Assembly (NCBI GenBank): GCA_023266095.1
Contig: JAHFRV010000004.1
Location: forward strand, 20,870-84,869
From: Gammaproteobacteria bacterium
Lineage (GTDB): Bacteria > Pseudomonadota > Gammaproteobacteria > DRLM01
Direction of reading: 5' to 3'
DNA length: 64,000 nucleotides
Each line of letters begins with the position of its first letter. Position 1 is the stretch's first letter. The position numbers were made by a program, and so were the translations under genes. The notes under the pieces were generated by a model that was not told the origin of the DNA, ran no database searches, and saw nothing but the letters and a program-made list of their open reading frames with translations. Positions 49,132-57,412 of the stretch are shown in pieces.

Positions 49132-49439
49132 GCGTAATGGTAATTTTTAAAGATGTAATAGTGCTGGTGCCGCATTGCCGCGGCCAGGTTATAAAAGCTT
49201 CGCCCACCTGACGCAAGCCGTACGGCGAGTGGGCCCTCCGCGTTATGCCGTGCGGGGGATGGGTGAAATGGATAGTCGCATGCCCGGCATAACGCAAAGG
49301 ATATTAAGTTTGCCGTGGGCCGGCCGTTAGCACCGCGGCGTAGTTATCCCTTTCCAATATAAAAATGATCGCGACCGGTACGCGCGGGGTTTTTGCGCCC
49401 GCGCCCGCCGCGCTGACAACCACCGTGGCCACGATAACA
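49132..49439 (+). other. Structured leader region upstream of HDOD gene
   Basis: This 308-base stretch has no coding frame I trust but is rich in inverted repeats. One is an 11-base perfect pair GCGTTATGCCG/CGGCATAACGC (49240-49250 with 49285-49295). Another is GCCCAC/GTGGGC around a GCCGTACGGC palindrome (about 49202-49235). It could be a structured leader RNA or transcript-end of mnmG. It does not match a class I c-di-GMP riboswitch by eye. Confidence 0.45.
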
Positions 49440-50795
49440 ATGATAACAACCAAGCTCGGCACGCTGATGCCTCAAGCGTTACCCTCTGCCCCCGAAGCCG
49501 CCCTGCGCATCGTTCGCGCCTGCGGTGATCCCGAGGTAACCGACAACGATCTGCAGCAAATACTCAGCATCGATAGCGCGGTCAGCGCGGAATTACTGCG
49601 TATCGTCAATTCGCCGTTGTTCGGCCTGCGGCGGCCCGTCACCGAAATAGAACAAGCGGTGCTGGTATTGGGACGGCGCTTGTTGCGCAATGGGGCCTTA
49701 GTCTTCATCGCCCGTGAGACTTTACGAACCCAGTCTATCGTCCAGTTCGATGCCCGCAGCTATTTAGTAGACACGTTGCGCCGCGCGGTGGCTGCCCGAC
49801 TGCTGGCCGTAGCGGTGGGCATGGACGCGGATGACGCCTTCACTCTGGGTCTGCTGCAAGACTTAGGCATGCTCGCGCTGTTGACCGCCTATCCCGAGAT
49901 CGCGCCGGCCTGGCCCGGGTTGCGGCGCGCCAACCCGGATCAACGCCGCCGCCGCGAGATGGAGCTGTTCGGCGTGACGCATCGGCAGGTGGGCAAGATG
50001 TTGGCGGAGCGCTGGCAATTACCCGATGAATTGTCGCTGCCGCTGGCCCATCGCCATGATCAACTTCTCGATGATTTTCCGGCTTACCTCAACAAACTTT
50101 GCCAGCTCACCGTTTGCGCGGACTGGGTGGCCGCGGTTTATACCGCCACCGATAAGCGGCTGGCCCTCGTCCGTTGCCAGCCTCTACTGGCGGCGTGTTT
50201 CAATCTCGACCGGCATGCCAGCAGCGCTTTGCTGGCGCAGGTGCCGGCAGCGATGAACGAAGCCGCCGCCGCTTTGGATTCACGGATATCTCAACAAGCG
50301 TCGTTCGAAGAGCTGATGGTCGACGCCAACCGCTGGATGATAGAAGAACATCACCGCGGTGAGGATGGCGCGCAAAATCTGAAGACGGCGTTACAGGAGC
50401 GCGAACGGTTCGCCGAAGAATTACAGGCCGCCTTCGAACGTCTCGCCCAGCTGGCCTATTTCGATCCGCTCACATCTCTGCTGAACCGCCGGCGTTTCGA
50501 CGAACTTTTTTTAAAAAAGCGGTGGCCGACTTGCAGTTCGCCGGCGGCCTGGCCGGGGCGCGGGTCAGCGTTTCCATCGGCGGCGGCAGCTGGTCAGGCA
50601 GCTATAGCCGGGAAATCGACTTGGAGGCTATCCACGATACCCTCATCGATACCATCGACAAGGTTTTATATATTTCCAAAAACAATGGGCGGAATCAGGT
50701 CAAGTGGCTACAACTCGAATGACATGCCAAGACCGATCGGCGATCGGCGCGCCGGAATTTCCCGTGTCGGCGCGGATGGCCATCGCGGCCGGTAA
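49440..50795 (+). CDS. HDOD protein with broken GGDEF domain, literal zero-frame reading
   Basis: In the zero frame the product is an HDOD protein (about residues 1-215 from ATG 49440) ending in an unrelated tail. It aligns with the downstream paralogue 50824-52446: MITTKLGTLMPQALPSAPEAA matches TKLGRITPSDLPSPPEVA. The zero frame follows the paralogue into the start of the GGDEF domain (LTSLLNRRRFDELF) and then leaves it at KK, continuing in a Ser/Pro/Arg-rich noise frame to 50795. A second frame (-1) resumes paralogue similarity to 50722. Start could also be ATG 49365. The HDOD part is intact and may be functional. Confidence 0.7.
   Translation: MITTKLGTLMPQALPSAPEAALRIVRACGDPEVTDNDLQQILSIDSAVSAELLRIVNSPLFGLRRPVTEIEQAVLVLGRRLLRNGALVFIARETLRTQSIVQFDARSYLVDTLRRAVAARLLAVAVGMDADDAFTLGLLQDLGMLALLTAYPEIAPAWPGLRRANPDQRRRREMELFGVTHRQVGKMLAERWQLPDELSLPLAHRHDQLLDDFPAYLNKLCQLTVCADWVAAVYTATDKRLALVRCQPLLAACFNLDRHASSALLAQVPAAMNEAAAALDSRISQQASFEELMVDANRWMIEEHHRGEDGAQNLKTALQERERFAEELQAAFERLAQLAYFDPLTSLLNRRRFDELFLKKRWPTCSSPAAWPGRGSAFPSAAAAGQAAIAGKSTWRLSTIPSSIPSTRFYIFPKTMGGIRSSGYNSNDMPRPIGDRRAGISRVGADGHRGR
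50442..50722 (+). pseudogene. Remnant GGDEF domain, core deleted, C-terminal part in -1 frame
   Basis: Compared with the paralogue GGDEF at about 51840-52440, this keeps the first helix (LAQLAYFDPLTSLLNRRRFDELF). About 85 residues, including the metal site and GGEEM, are missing; it then rejoins at VSVSIGGG and DKVLYISKNNGRN. The rejoined part lies in the -1 frame and ends with WLQLE-stop at 50722. A deletion not a multiple of three explains this; cyclase activity is lost in any frame. Confidence 0.8.
50513..50519 (+). other. A AAA AAG slippery heptamer at the frame break
   Basis: The zero-frame codons read TTA AAA AAG, so A-AAA-AAG is in the correct phase for a -1 slip, the same heptamer used in dnaX. 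After AAG a -1 slip gives GCG GTG GCC GAC, exactly the frame of the surviving GGDEF end. A GC hairpin can form further downstream (about 50541-50562), somewhat farther than usual. Confidence 0.55.
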
Positions 50796-50823
50796 ATAAT
50801 CCACAGTGAATAAGGAAAAAAAC

Positions 50824-52446
50824 ATGAATAACACGGCGGCTATATTTACCAAGCTCGGCCGCATCACGCCCAGTGACCTTCCTTCGCCACCCGAAGTTGC
50901 TATCCGTCTCATGCGGGCCTGCGCCGACGCCAACGTCACCAGCCGGCAACTGGCGGATATCGTCAGCAGTGATACAGCCTTGGTGGCGGAATTATTGCGG
51001 GTGGCCAACTCGCCGTTTTTCGGCATCAACCGCCAAGTGAATTCGGTCGCGCAGGCCGTGGTGGTGATGGGCACCCGCTCGCTGCGCAATTTCGTCCTGG
51101 CGTTTTCCGCGCGTGAAAGTTTGCGTATCGGCGGCCTGCCCGGGTTCGACGCTTTAAGCTATTGGGAAATGGTGTTGTACCGTGCCGTGAGCGCGCGCCT
51201 CCTCGCGGAAATGACCGGCATGGACATGGATGAGGCATTCACGGTCGGCATGTTGCAAGACATCGGTTTGCTGAGTTTGTTTTTGGCGTTTCCCGGGCAG
51301 GCGGTCGCATGGGAACGGCTGCGCGGTTTGAATCCCGATGAGCGCTATCGCGAGGAACAAGAACGCTTCGGTACCACCCACGACCACGTGGCGGCCCTGT
51401 TGTGCGCAAGTTGGACGCTGCCCGATGAGCTGGCCTTTCCCATCGCCAATCATCACGGCGATTTTCACGACGCGGCTACGCTGACGCAATTGACCATCAC
51501 CCGCATCAGCACCTGTGCCGATTGGATAGCCGCGGTCTTCGCCGCGACCGACAAACGCTTGGCTCTGGTCCGCTGCCGGAAATTGTTGGGCGATTATTTC
51601 GGTTTCAATGCCGCCACCGCCGACCAGTTGTTCACCGCCGTGCCGGCCTGTGTCCAGGAAGTCGCCGGCGCCCTGAATTTAAATCTCGGCCCCCAGTCCT
51701 CCTTCGATGAAATCCTGGAGCGCGCCAACCGCGAGCTGATCGAGACCGCCGAACAGTGGCAAGATCGCGCGCCGCGTTTGGAACATGCTCTCGCTGAACG
51801 GGAGCGGCTCGCAGAAGAATTGCAACAGGCCTACGATCGTTTGGCGCAGCTGGCTTATTATGATCCGCTCACCACGTTGGTTAATCGCCGCCGCTTCGAC
51901 GAGTTGTTCAGTGCCGAGATCGCCCGCCATAGCCGTTCCGGCAAACCCTTGTCACTGGTGATGATGGACCTCGATCACTTCAAGAAAATCAACGACAGCC
52001 ATGGCCATCCGTTCGGCGGCGCGGTGTTGCAATCGGTGAGCGGCGTGTTGAAAGCGACCCTACGCAGCGCCGATGTGGCGGCGCGGGTCGGCGGCGAAGA
52101 AATGTGTCTTCTGCTGCCGGAAACCGATGCCGCGGGTGGACGCATCGCCGCCGAGCGGGTGCGCCGCGCCATCGAACAACTCCTGTTTCCCCACGAGCGC
52201 GGCGAAGTGCGACTCACAGCTTCGTTCGGTGGGATCAGCTGGCGTTGTGAGGCGCAAGATCTGCAATCGGTGCGTGCCAGCTTGCAAAAAGCGCCCGAGA
52301 TCATGGCCGGGATATTGGACCGCGCCGACCAGATGCTTTACCTCTCCAAGAAGGCCGGCCGCAACCGGCTAAGCTGGGCCGACGATCCGCCGCCGAAAAA
52401 ACCCGCCGATCCGCCGCGGGCACGCGGTGGCCGTGATAAAGTGTAG
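50824..52446 (+). CDS. HDOD-GGDEF diguanylate cyclase
   Basis: The product of about 540 residues joins an HDOD regulatory domain (residues 1-210), a helical linker with a coiled coil (LAERERLAEELQQAYDRLAQ, centre about residue 330) and a C-terminal GGDEF domain. The metal/substrate residues MMDLDHFKKIND and the active site GGEEM (Met replaces Phe of GGDEF) suggest an active diguanylate cyclase. ATG 50824 follows AAGGAAAAA at a normal distance and gives the N terminus shared with the upstream paralogue; GTG 50806 is an alternative. The tandem paralogue upstream is a decayed copy. Confidence 0.9.
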   Translation: MNNTAAIFTKLGRITPSDLPSPPEVAIRLMRACADANVTSRQLADIVSSDTALVAELLRVANSPFFGINRQVNSVAQAVVVMGTRSLRNFVLAFSARESLRIGGLPGFDALSYWEMVLYRAVSARLLAEMTGMDMDEAFTVGMLQDIGLLSLFLAFPGQAVAWERLRGLNPDERYREEQERFGTTHDHVAALLCASWTLPDELAFPIANHHGDFHDAATLTQLTITRISTCADWIAAVFAATDKRLALVRCRKLLGDYFGFNAATADQLFTAVPACVQEVAGALNLNLGPQSSFDEILERANRELIETAEQWQDRAPRLEHALAERERLAEELQQAYDRLAQLAYYDPLTTLVNRRRFDELFSAEIARHSRSGKPLSLVMMDLDHFKKINDSHGHPFGGAVLQSVSGVLKATLRSADVAARVGGEEMCLLLPETDAAGGRIAAERVRRAIEQLLFPHERGEVRLTASFGGISWRCEAQDLQSVRASLQKAPEIMAGILDRADQMLYLSKKAGRNRLSWADDPPPKKPADPPRARGGRDKV

Positions 52447-52460
52447 CCTTCAACTCCATA

Positions 52461-53144
52461 ATGAAACGCCGCCGCACTGTCGCCATGGCCAAACCCGGAA
52501 CCCGTTCTGCCACCCCCGTGGCCCTCACGGCGATGTTCGCGCGCGGGCTGGCCAACCTTCATTTGGATATATCCGCCGAGGGGCAGGCGGCACTGCTGCA
52601 TTACATCGCGCTGTTGAACAAATGGAACCGGGTCTACAACCTCACCGCTGTGGTGTCGCAGCGCGACATGGTCACCCGCCATCTGCTCGATAGTCTGGCG
52701 GCGGCGCCCTATGTCCAAGGCCCGCGGGTATTGGACGTCGGCAGCGGACCGGGTCTGCCCGGTATTCCGCTCGCCGTCGCTTTGCCCGGCCTGCATTTCA
52801 CTTTGCTCGATTCCGTCGCTAAAAAAACCCGCTTCATCATTCAGGCGGTAGGTGAACTGGGTCTGGCCAATGTCGAGGTGGAGACCCGGCGCTTGGAAAC
52901 GTACCAGCCTGCCGAATTATTCGACACCGTCATCTCCCGCGCCTTCAGCGCTATCGGCCCCTTCATCACCGTGGCCGGCCGCCTCTGCCGCCCCGGCGGG
53001 CGGCTGCTGGCGATGAAGGGCCGTGATCCCGCCGAGGAATCGGCCGGGTTGCCTGATGAGTTCCGGGTGGAAAACACCCGCCGACTCCGCGTGCCCGGTC
53101 TGGACGAAGAACGGCACCTGGTCTGTTTGCGGCGGCAGGGGTAA
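52461..53144 (+). CDS. rsmG: 16S rRNA (guanine527-N7)-methyltransferase
   Basis: The 227-residue product has the methyltransferase core VLDVGSGPGLPGIPLAV near residue 92, the LLDSVAKKTRF motif and the PNVTAV-like NLTAV start region (WNRVYNLTAV), typical of RsmG/GidB. It uses SAM to make m7G527 in 16S rRNA. Length is slightly above E. coli (207) due to a basic N-terminal extension. ATG 52461 or 52485 could be used. It precedes parA by a 155-base gap that contains repeat copy 3. Confidence 0.96.
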   Translation: MKRRRTVAMAKPGTRSATPVALTAMFARGLANLHLDISAEGQAALLHYIALLNKWNRVYNLTAVVSQRDMVTRHLLDSLAAAPYVQGPRVLDVGSGPGLPGIPLAVALPGLHFTLLDSVAKKTRFIIQAVGELGLANVEVETRRLETYQPAELFDTVISRAFSAIGPFITVAGRLCRPGGRLLAMKGRDPAEESAGLPDEFRVENTRRLRVPGLDEERHLVCLRRQG

Positions 53145-53185
53145 GCGGCGGGTGGCGTCCTACCGTATAATCGTTGAATTATTAA

Positions 53186-53268
53186 GGAAGCTCTGAATAA
53201 TTTCATGCTGGAATTCTCAGGCGGCACATCCCTGTGCCACAGGTACCTCTGAATGAATCCGAGGCACC
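53186..53268 (+). repeat. Dispersed intergenic repeat, copy 3
   Basis: GGAAGCTCTGAATAATTTCATGCTGGAATTCTCA, then CACATCCCTGTGCCACAGG and CCTCTGAATGAATCCGAGG, matches copies 1 and 2 block by block. It contains a CCTC/GAGG hairpin. It sits between rsmG and parA. Confidence 0.7.
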
Positions 53269-53299
53269 TTGAAACGCTTACAGCAATAAGGGCACGGGA

Positions 53300-54088
53300 T
53301 TGAGCAGAATCATCGCCATCACCAATCAAAAGGGCGGGGTGGGTAAGACCACCACCTCGGTCAATCTGGCGGCGTCGCTGGCGGCCACCAAGCGCCGGGT
53401 ATTGCTGATCGACCTCGATCCCCAGGGCAACGCTACCATGGGCAGCGGCGTGGACAAGCGCACGGTGGCGTCGTCAATTTATGACGTGCTGGTGGAAGAA
53501 CGCGAAATCCGCGCGGTGACGGTGCCGGCGGGACAGTCCGGGTTCGATCTGCTGCCGGCCAACGACGATTTGACCGGCGCGGAGATCGCGCTGCTGAACC
53601 TGCCGCAGCGCGAGCAGCGCCTCAAGCGCGCCTTGGCGGCGGTGCGCGCCGACTACGATTACATCCTCATCGACTGCCCGCCTTCTTTAAATATGCTGAC
53701 CCTCAATGCCTTGGTCGGCGCCGAGGGCGTGCTGATTCCCATGCAGTGCGAGTATTACGCGCTGGAGGGTTTGTCGGCGCTGATGAGGACCGTGGACAAG
53801 ATCCGCGCCACGCTCAACCCCACTTTGCAGGTGGAAGGGGTGTTGCGCACCATGTTCGATCCGCGCAATAACCTGGCCAACGAGGTCTCCGCGCAACTGG
53901 TGATCCACTTCGGCGACCGGCTGTACCGCACGGTGATACCGCGCAATGTCCGGGTGGCCGAGGCACCCAGCCATGGCCTGCCGGTGCTGCTTTATGATAA
54001 AACCTCTCGCGGCGCGCAGGCCTATCTCGCCCTGGCCGGTGAACTGCTGCGACGGGCCGAGCACGCGCGTGCCGCCGCCGTAAACTAG
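53300..54088 (+). CDS. parA: Chromosome partitioning ATPase ParA
   Basis: The 262-residue product is the deviant-Walker ParA/Soj type: NQKGGVGKTTTSVNLAASL at residues 9-27 with the signature lysine, and the DLDPQGN switch. It patterns the nucleoid and moves ParB-parS complexes. TTG 53300 has AAGGGC at normal distance and gives a normal N terminus. It is followed 34 bases later by parB; the parS sites are in recF. Confidence 0.96.
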   Translation: MSRIIAITNQKGGVGKTTTSVNLAASLAATKRRVLLIDLDPQGNATMGSGVDKRTVASSIYDVLVEEREIRAVTVPAGQSGFDLLPANDDLTGAEIALLNLPQREQRLKRALAAVRADYDYILIDCPPSLNMLTLNALVGAEGVLIPMQCEYYALEGLSALMRTVDKIRATLNPTLQVEGVLRTMFDPRNNLANEVSAQLVIHFGDRLYRTVIPRNVRVAEAPSHGLPVLLYDKTSRGAQAYLALAGELLRRAEHARAAAVN

Positions 54089-54122
54089 CCGCACGGCCCG
54101 CTCAACTGACGGACAACTAATT

Positions 54123-55013
54123 ATGGTGACAAAAAAGCGTGGACTGGGTCGCGGATTGGACGCGCTGCTCGGCAATCTCGAGCCTGCCCCGTCCGCTACG
54201 CCGCCCATCAGCGCTGGCAAACCGCCGCAGGACAGCGAATTGCGCCATCTGCCGGTGGATCTGATCCGACGCGGCAAATACCAGCCGCGGGTGGACATGC
54301 ACACGGAAAGCCTGCAAGACCTGGCCGACTCGATCCGCGCCCAGGGCGTGGTGCAGCCCATCGTGGTCAAGCCCGACGGTAAGGGCGAATACGAAATCAT
54401 CGCCGGCGAACGGCGTTGGCGGGCGGCGCAGTTGGCCGGGCTGCAAGACATCCCCGCCGTGGTGCGCGATGTCTCCGATAAAGCCGCCATGGCCATGGCG
54501 CTCATCGAGAACATCCAGCGGGAAAACCTCAATCCCATGGAGGAGGCCAACGCCTTGCAGCGCTTGATCAAGGAATTCGACCTCACTCATCAGGAAGTGG
54601 CCGAGGCGGTGGGACGTTCGCGGGTGGCGGTCTCCAATTTGCTGCGGCTCCTCGACCTGCACGACGACGTGAAACGCATGCTGGAACACCGCGAACTGGA
54701 GATGGGCCATGCCCGCGCCATGTTAGCCTTGAAAGGCGCGGCGCAAAGCGCGGCGGCGCGTCAGGTGGTGAGTAAAGGTCTGTCGGTACGCGAGACCGAG
54801 GCCTTGGTGCGGCGCCTGCTCGTCGGCGGCGATGCCCCCGCGCCGGTTAAAAAGACCGCACTCGATCCCGATATCCGCCGCTTACAAGAAGACTTGTCGG
54901 AAAAATTGGGCGCCGGGGTGGAAGTGCAGCACGGTGGCAAAGGCAAAGGCAAGCTGGTGATTCACTACAACTCCCTTGATGAGTTGGAGGGCATACTCGC
55001 CCACATCAAATAG
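54123..55013 (+). CDS. parB: Chromosome partitioning protein ParB
   Basis: The 296-residue product has the N-terminal KRGLGRGLDALLGN segment, the CTPase boxes (GVVQPIVVKPDG and GERRWRAAQLAGL, with ENIQRENLNPMEEA), a helix-turn-helix (EVAEAVGRSRVAVSNLLRLLDL) that binds parS, and a C-terminal dimerisation region. It loads onto parS and spreads as a CTP clamp. ATG 54123 lies 34 bases after parA. Confidence 0.97.
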   Translation: MVTKKRGLGRGLDALLGNLEPAPSATPPISAGKPPQDSELRHLPVDLIRRGKYQPRVDMHTESLQDLADSIRAQGVVQPIVVKPDGKGEYEIIAGERRWRAAQLAGLQDIPAVVRDVSDKAAMAMALIENIQRENLNPMEEANALQRLIKEFDLTHQEVAEAVGRSRVAVSNLLRLLDLHDDVKRMLEHRELEMGHARAMLALKGAAQSAAARQVVSKGLSVRETEALVRRLLVGGDAPAPVKKTALDPDIRRLQEDLSEKLGAGVEVQHGGKGKGKLVIHYNSLDELEGILAHIK

Positions 55014-55032
55014 GCCCGTTACTCTGGCGCGA

Positions 55033-55296
55033 TCATACGGCAAAGACCGCGCCTAAGTTCCGGTTGCGTGCCGGTGAAATCCGGGCCAGTCGCCGCATCT
55101 CATTTTTATTAAAGTAAAGATCACTCTCTGCCGCCCCTATCTCAATATTCTGGGCGGAAAGGTCGACTCGTTGGTCGCGCCTATTTACTCCCGTTACTAC
55201 AAGGTCGGTGATGGTGTTCATGTTCATGAGATCAATGACGTGGCGATGAGCATGCTCGTAACGGGTTCCGGTTTTGAAGCGCACTCGTTTGTGCAC
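55033..55296 (-). CDS. Doubtful small hypothetical protein
   Basis: An 87-codon minus-strand frame in the 356-base gap between parB and the SecA-like gene (55014-55369). The product is basic and unrecognised. No clear ribosome-binding site precedes it. An overlapping plus-strand frame at 55171-55365 is equally possible. The region may simply be the promoter and leader of the SecA-like gene. Confidence 0.2.
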   Translation of the reverse strand: MHKRVRFKTGTRYEHAHRHVIDLMNMNTITDLVVTGVNRRDQRVDLSAQNIEIGAAESDLYFNKNEMRRLARISPARNRNLGAVFAV

Positions 55297-55369
55297 CCGC
55301 CACGGGTAGGTGAAATCTTGCGATCTTGGTCAAGGCGCTGTTCCGCGCCGTGGAGAGGACGCTAGCCTC

Positions 55370-57358
55370 ATGCGTGCTGATTCGCTGCGCCCCGGTATTA
55401 GCCACGGTTTGTATCCCGAACGTCGCGAGTTGCAAGCGGGCTGGCTGGAACAAATGCTAGTGAAGCTCGCAACGGCGGTGGTGCATCCCGAGGCTGGCCG
55501 ACGGGCTATATTGCAACGCATCGTCGAAGAGGTGGCGCGGCGCGGGCGGGTGCTGAGTCAGGCCGGCGATGGCGGACTGCGGGAAGAAGGACAGGCCTTG
55601 CGGCGGCAGCTGCATCGTGAGGGGTTGGCGGAGGCGCTCATCATCCGCGCTTTCGCCCTGGCGCGGGAGCTGGCGGACCGCCACATCGGCCAGCGCCACT
55701 TCGATACCCAGCTCATGGGGGGCTGGGTGATGATGCACGGTATGTTGGCGGAGATGGAGACCGGTGAGGGCAAGACGCTCACCACCGTGCTGCCGGCCTG
55801 TACGGCGGCGCTGGCGGGGATTCCCGTCCACGTGATGACCAGCAATGATTATTTAGTGCAGCGTGACGCGGCCGCCATGGCGCCTGTGTATCACGCACTG
55901 GGTTTAACGGTGGGGGTGATTACGGAGGGCCTGGCTGCTGAAGCGCGCCGCGCCGCTTATGCTTGCGACATCACCTATGGCACCAGCAAGCAATTCGCGT
56001 TTGATTATCTGCGCGACCGCCTGGTCTTGGGGCGGGACGGCAACCGCCTGCGCTTGAAGTTGGAAGGTCTGCACGATACGGCACCGAACCGCGAGCGGCT
56101 GCTGCTGCGCGGTCTGTGTTTCGCCCTGGTGGATGAGGCCGACAGCCTGCTCATCGACGAGGCACGTACCCCGCTGGTCATCGCCTCGCCGGGCCACAAC
56201 TCGGATCAGCCGCGCACCTATCAAGATGCCTTGCGGCTGGCCGGCCAACTGCGACTCGAAAGCGAGTTTCAAATCGATGGACAGGATCATAGCGTCCGTC
56301 TGACCGAGCGGGGCAGGACGCGCCTGGCCGAGTTGGCGGCACCGTTGGGCGGGGTGTGGGTGGGGGAGCGCCGCCGCGAAGAACAGGTCTGCCTGGCTTT
56401 GAGCGCCCTGCATTTGTTCGTGCGAGACCGGCACTATTTGGTGAAAGACGGCAAGATTCAGATCATTGACGAGAACACCGGACGGCTGATGGCGGATCGC
56501 AGCTGGGGCCAGGGTCTGCATCAGATGATAGAGAGCAAGGAAGTCTGTCCCGTCTCCAGCCGGAACGAGACCTTGGCCCAGATCAATTTCCAACGGTTTT
56601 TCCGCCGCTATTTGCGCCTGGCCGGTGCCACGGGCACGGCGGCGGAAGTGGCGGGCGAGTTGCGCGCGGTGTACGGCTTGAGCGTAGCCCGTATTCCCAC
56701 CCGCCGCCCGTCGCGGCGCCACGGCCTGGGGGTTCACCTTTATCGCAGCGAAGCGGACAAGTGGATGGCGGTGCTGGCCCGTGCACGCGAGGGGATGGCA
56801 CAGGGTCGGCCGGTGTTAGTCGGGACGTGTTCGGTGGCGGCCTCCGAACTATTGAGTGCCCGCCTCGCGGCGGCGGGGGTGTCCTGCCAGCTACTCAATG
56901 CCCGCCAGAATCAAGACGAGGCGGCACGAATCGCTCGCGCCGGTGAGGCCGGCCGCGTCACCGTGGCGACCAATATGGCGGGCCGCGGCACGGATATCCC
57001 GTTGGGACCGGAGGTGGCGGCGCGCGGTGGATTGTACGTGATTGCCAGTGAGCCCAATGAGGCGCGGCGTATCGACCGGCAGTTATTCGGCCGCTGTGCC
57101 CGACAGGGTGACCCGGGAAGTTATGAGCTGGTTTGCTCGCTGGAGGACGCATTGTTCGTCCGCCATTGCCCGGCCCTGATCCGCCGCTGGCTGGCCTTAC
57201 TCGTTCATGGACAACCGCTAACGGGCGGATGGGCCAGGTGGCTGGTGAGTCGGGTACAGTGCAGGGTGGAGCGGCACCAGCGCCGTTTGCGCGCCGAGAT
57301 GCTCAAGCAGGATCAGCGTCTGGGGGAGTTGCTCGGTTTTAGCGGGCGGCCGGATTGA
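55370..57358 (+). CDS. Short SecA-like ATPase lacking the C-terminal third
   Basis: The 662-residue product has the SecA motor: Walker A METGEGKT near residue 129, TSNDYLVQRDA, TYGTSKQFAFDYLRD, Walker B VDEADSLLIDEARTPL. A shortened preprotein cross-linking domain follows, then VKDGKIQIIDENTGR, GATGTA and helicase motif VI GRCARQGDPGS. It stops where the long scaffold helix of SecA begins, so the helical wing, the two-helix finger and the zinc tail are missing (E. coli SecA 901). It is probably an accessory SecA. ATG 55370 is the best start. Confidence 0.85.
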   Translation: MRADSLRPGISHGLYPERRELQAGWLEQMLVKLATAVVHPEAGRRAILQRIVEEVARRGRVLSQAGDGGLREEGQALRRQLHREGLAEALIIRAFALARELADRHIGQRHFDTQLMGGWVMMHGMLAEMETGEGKTLTTVLPACTAALAGIPVHVMTSNDYLVQRDAAAMAPVYHALGLTVGVITEGLAAEARRAAYACDITYGTSKQFAFDYLRDRLVLGRDGNRLRLKLEGLHDTAPNRERLLLRGLCFALVDEADSLLIDEARTPLVIASPGHNSDQPRTYQDALRLAGQLRLESEFQIDGQDHSVRLTERGRTRLAELAAPLGGVWVGERRREEQVCLALSALHLFVRDRHYLVKDGKIQIIDENTGRLMADRSWGQGLHQMIESKEVCPVSSRNETLAQINFQRFFRRYLRLAGATGTAAEVAGELRAVYGLSVARIPTRRPSRRHGLGVHLYRSEADKWMAVLARAREGMAQGRPVLVGTCSVAASELLSARLAAAGVSCQLLNARQNQDEAARIARAGEAGRVTVATNMAGRGTDIPLGPEVAARGGLYVIASEPNEARRIDRQLFGRCARQGDPGSYELVCSLEDALFVRHCPALIRRWLALLVHGQPLTGGWARWLVSRVQCRVERHQRRLRAEMLKQDQRLGELLGFSGRPD

Positions 57359-57412
57359 AGGCGTGAGGCCGGGCTTGTAAAACCAGGCGCAGGCAATGCG
57401 TGGCGTGCGGGT

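Noticed and set aside
49132..49439. Class I c-di-GMP riboswitch before the HDOD gene
   Set aside because: A GACGCAAGCC stretch looked suggestive but the conserved GCACAGGGCAAACC arm and the tetraloop receptor are missing.
55171..55365. Plus-strand 64-codon frame before the SecA-like gene
   Set aside because: No recognisable family or ribosome-binding site, and it overlaps an equally weak minus-strand frame.
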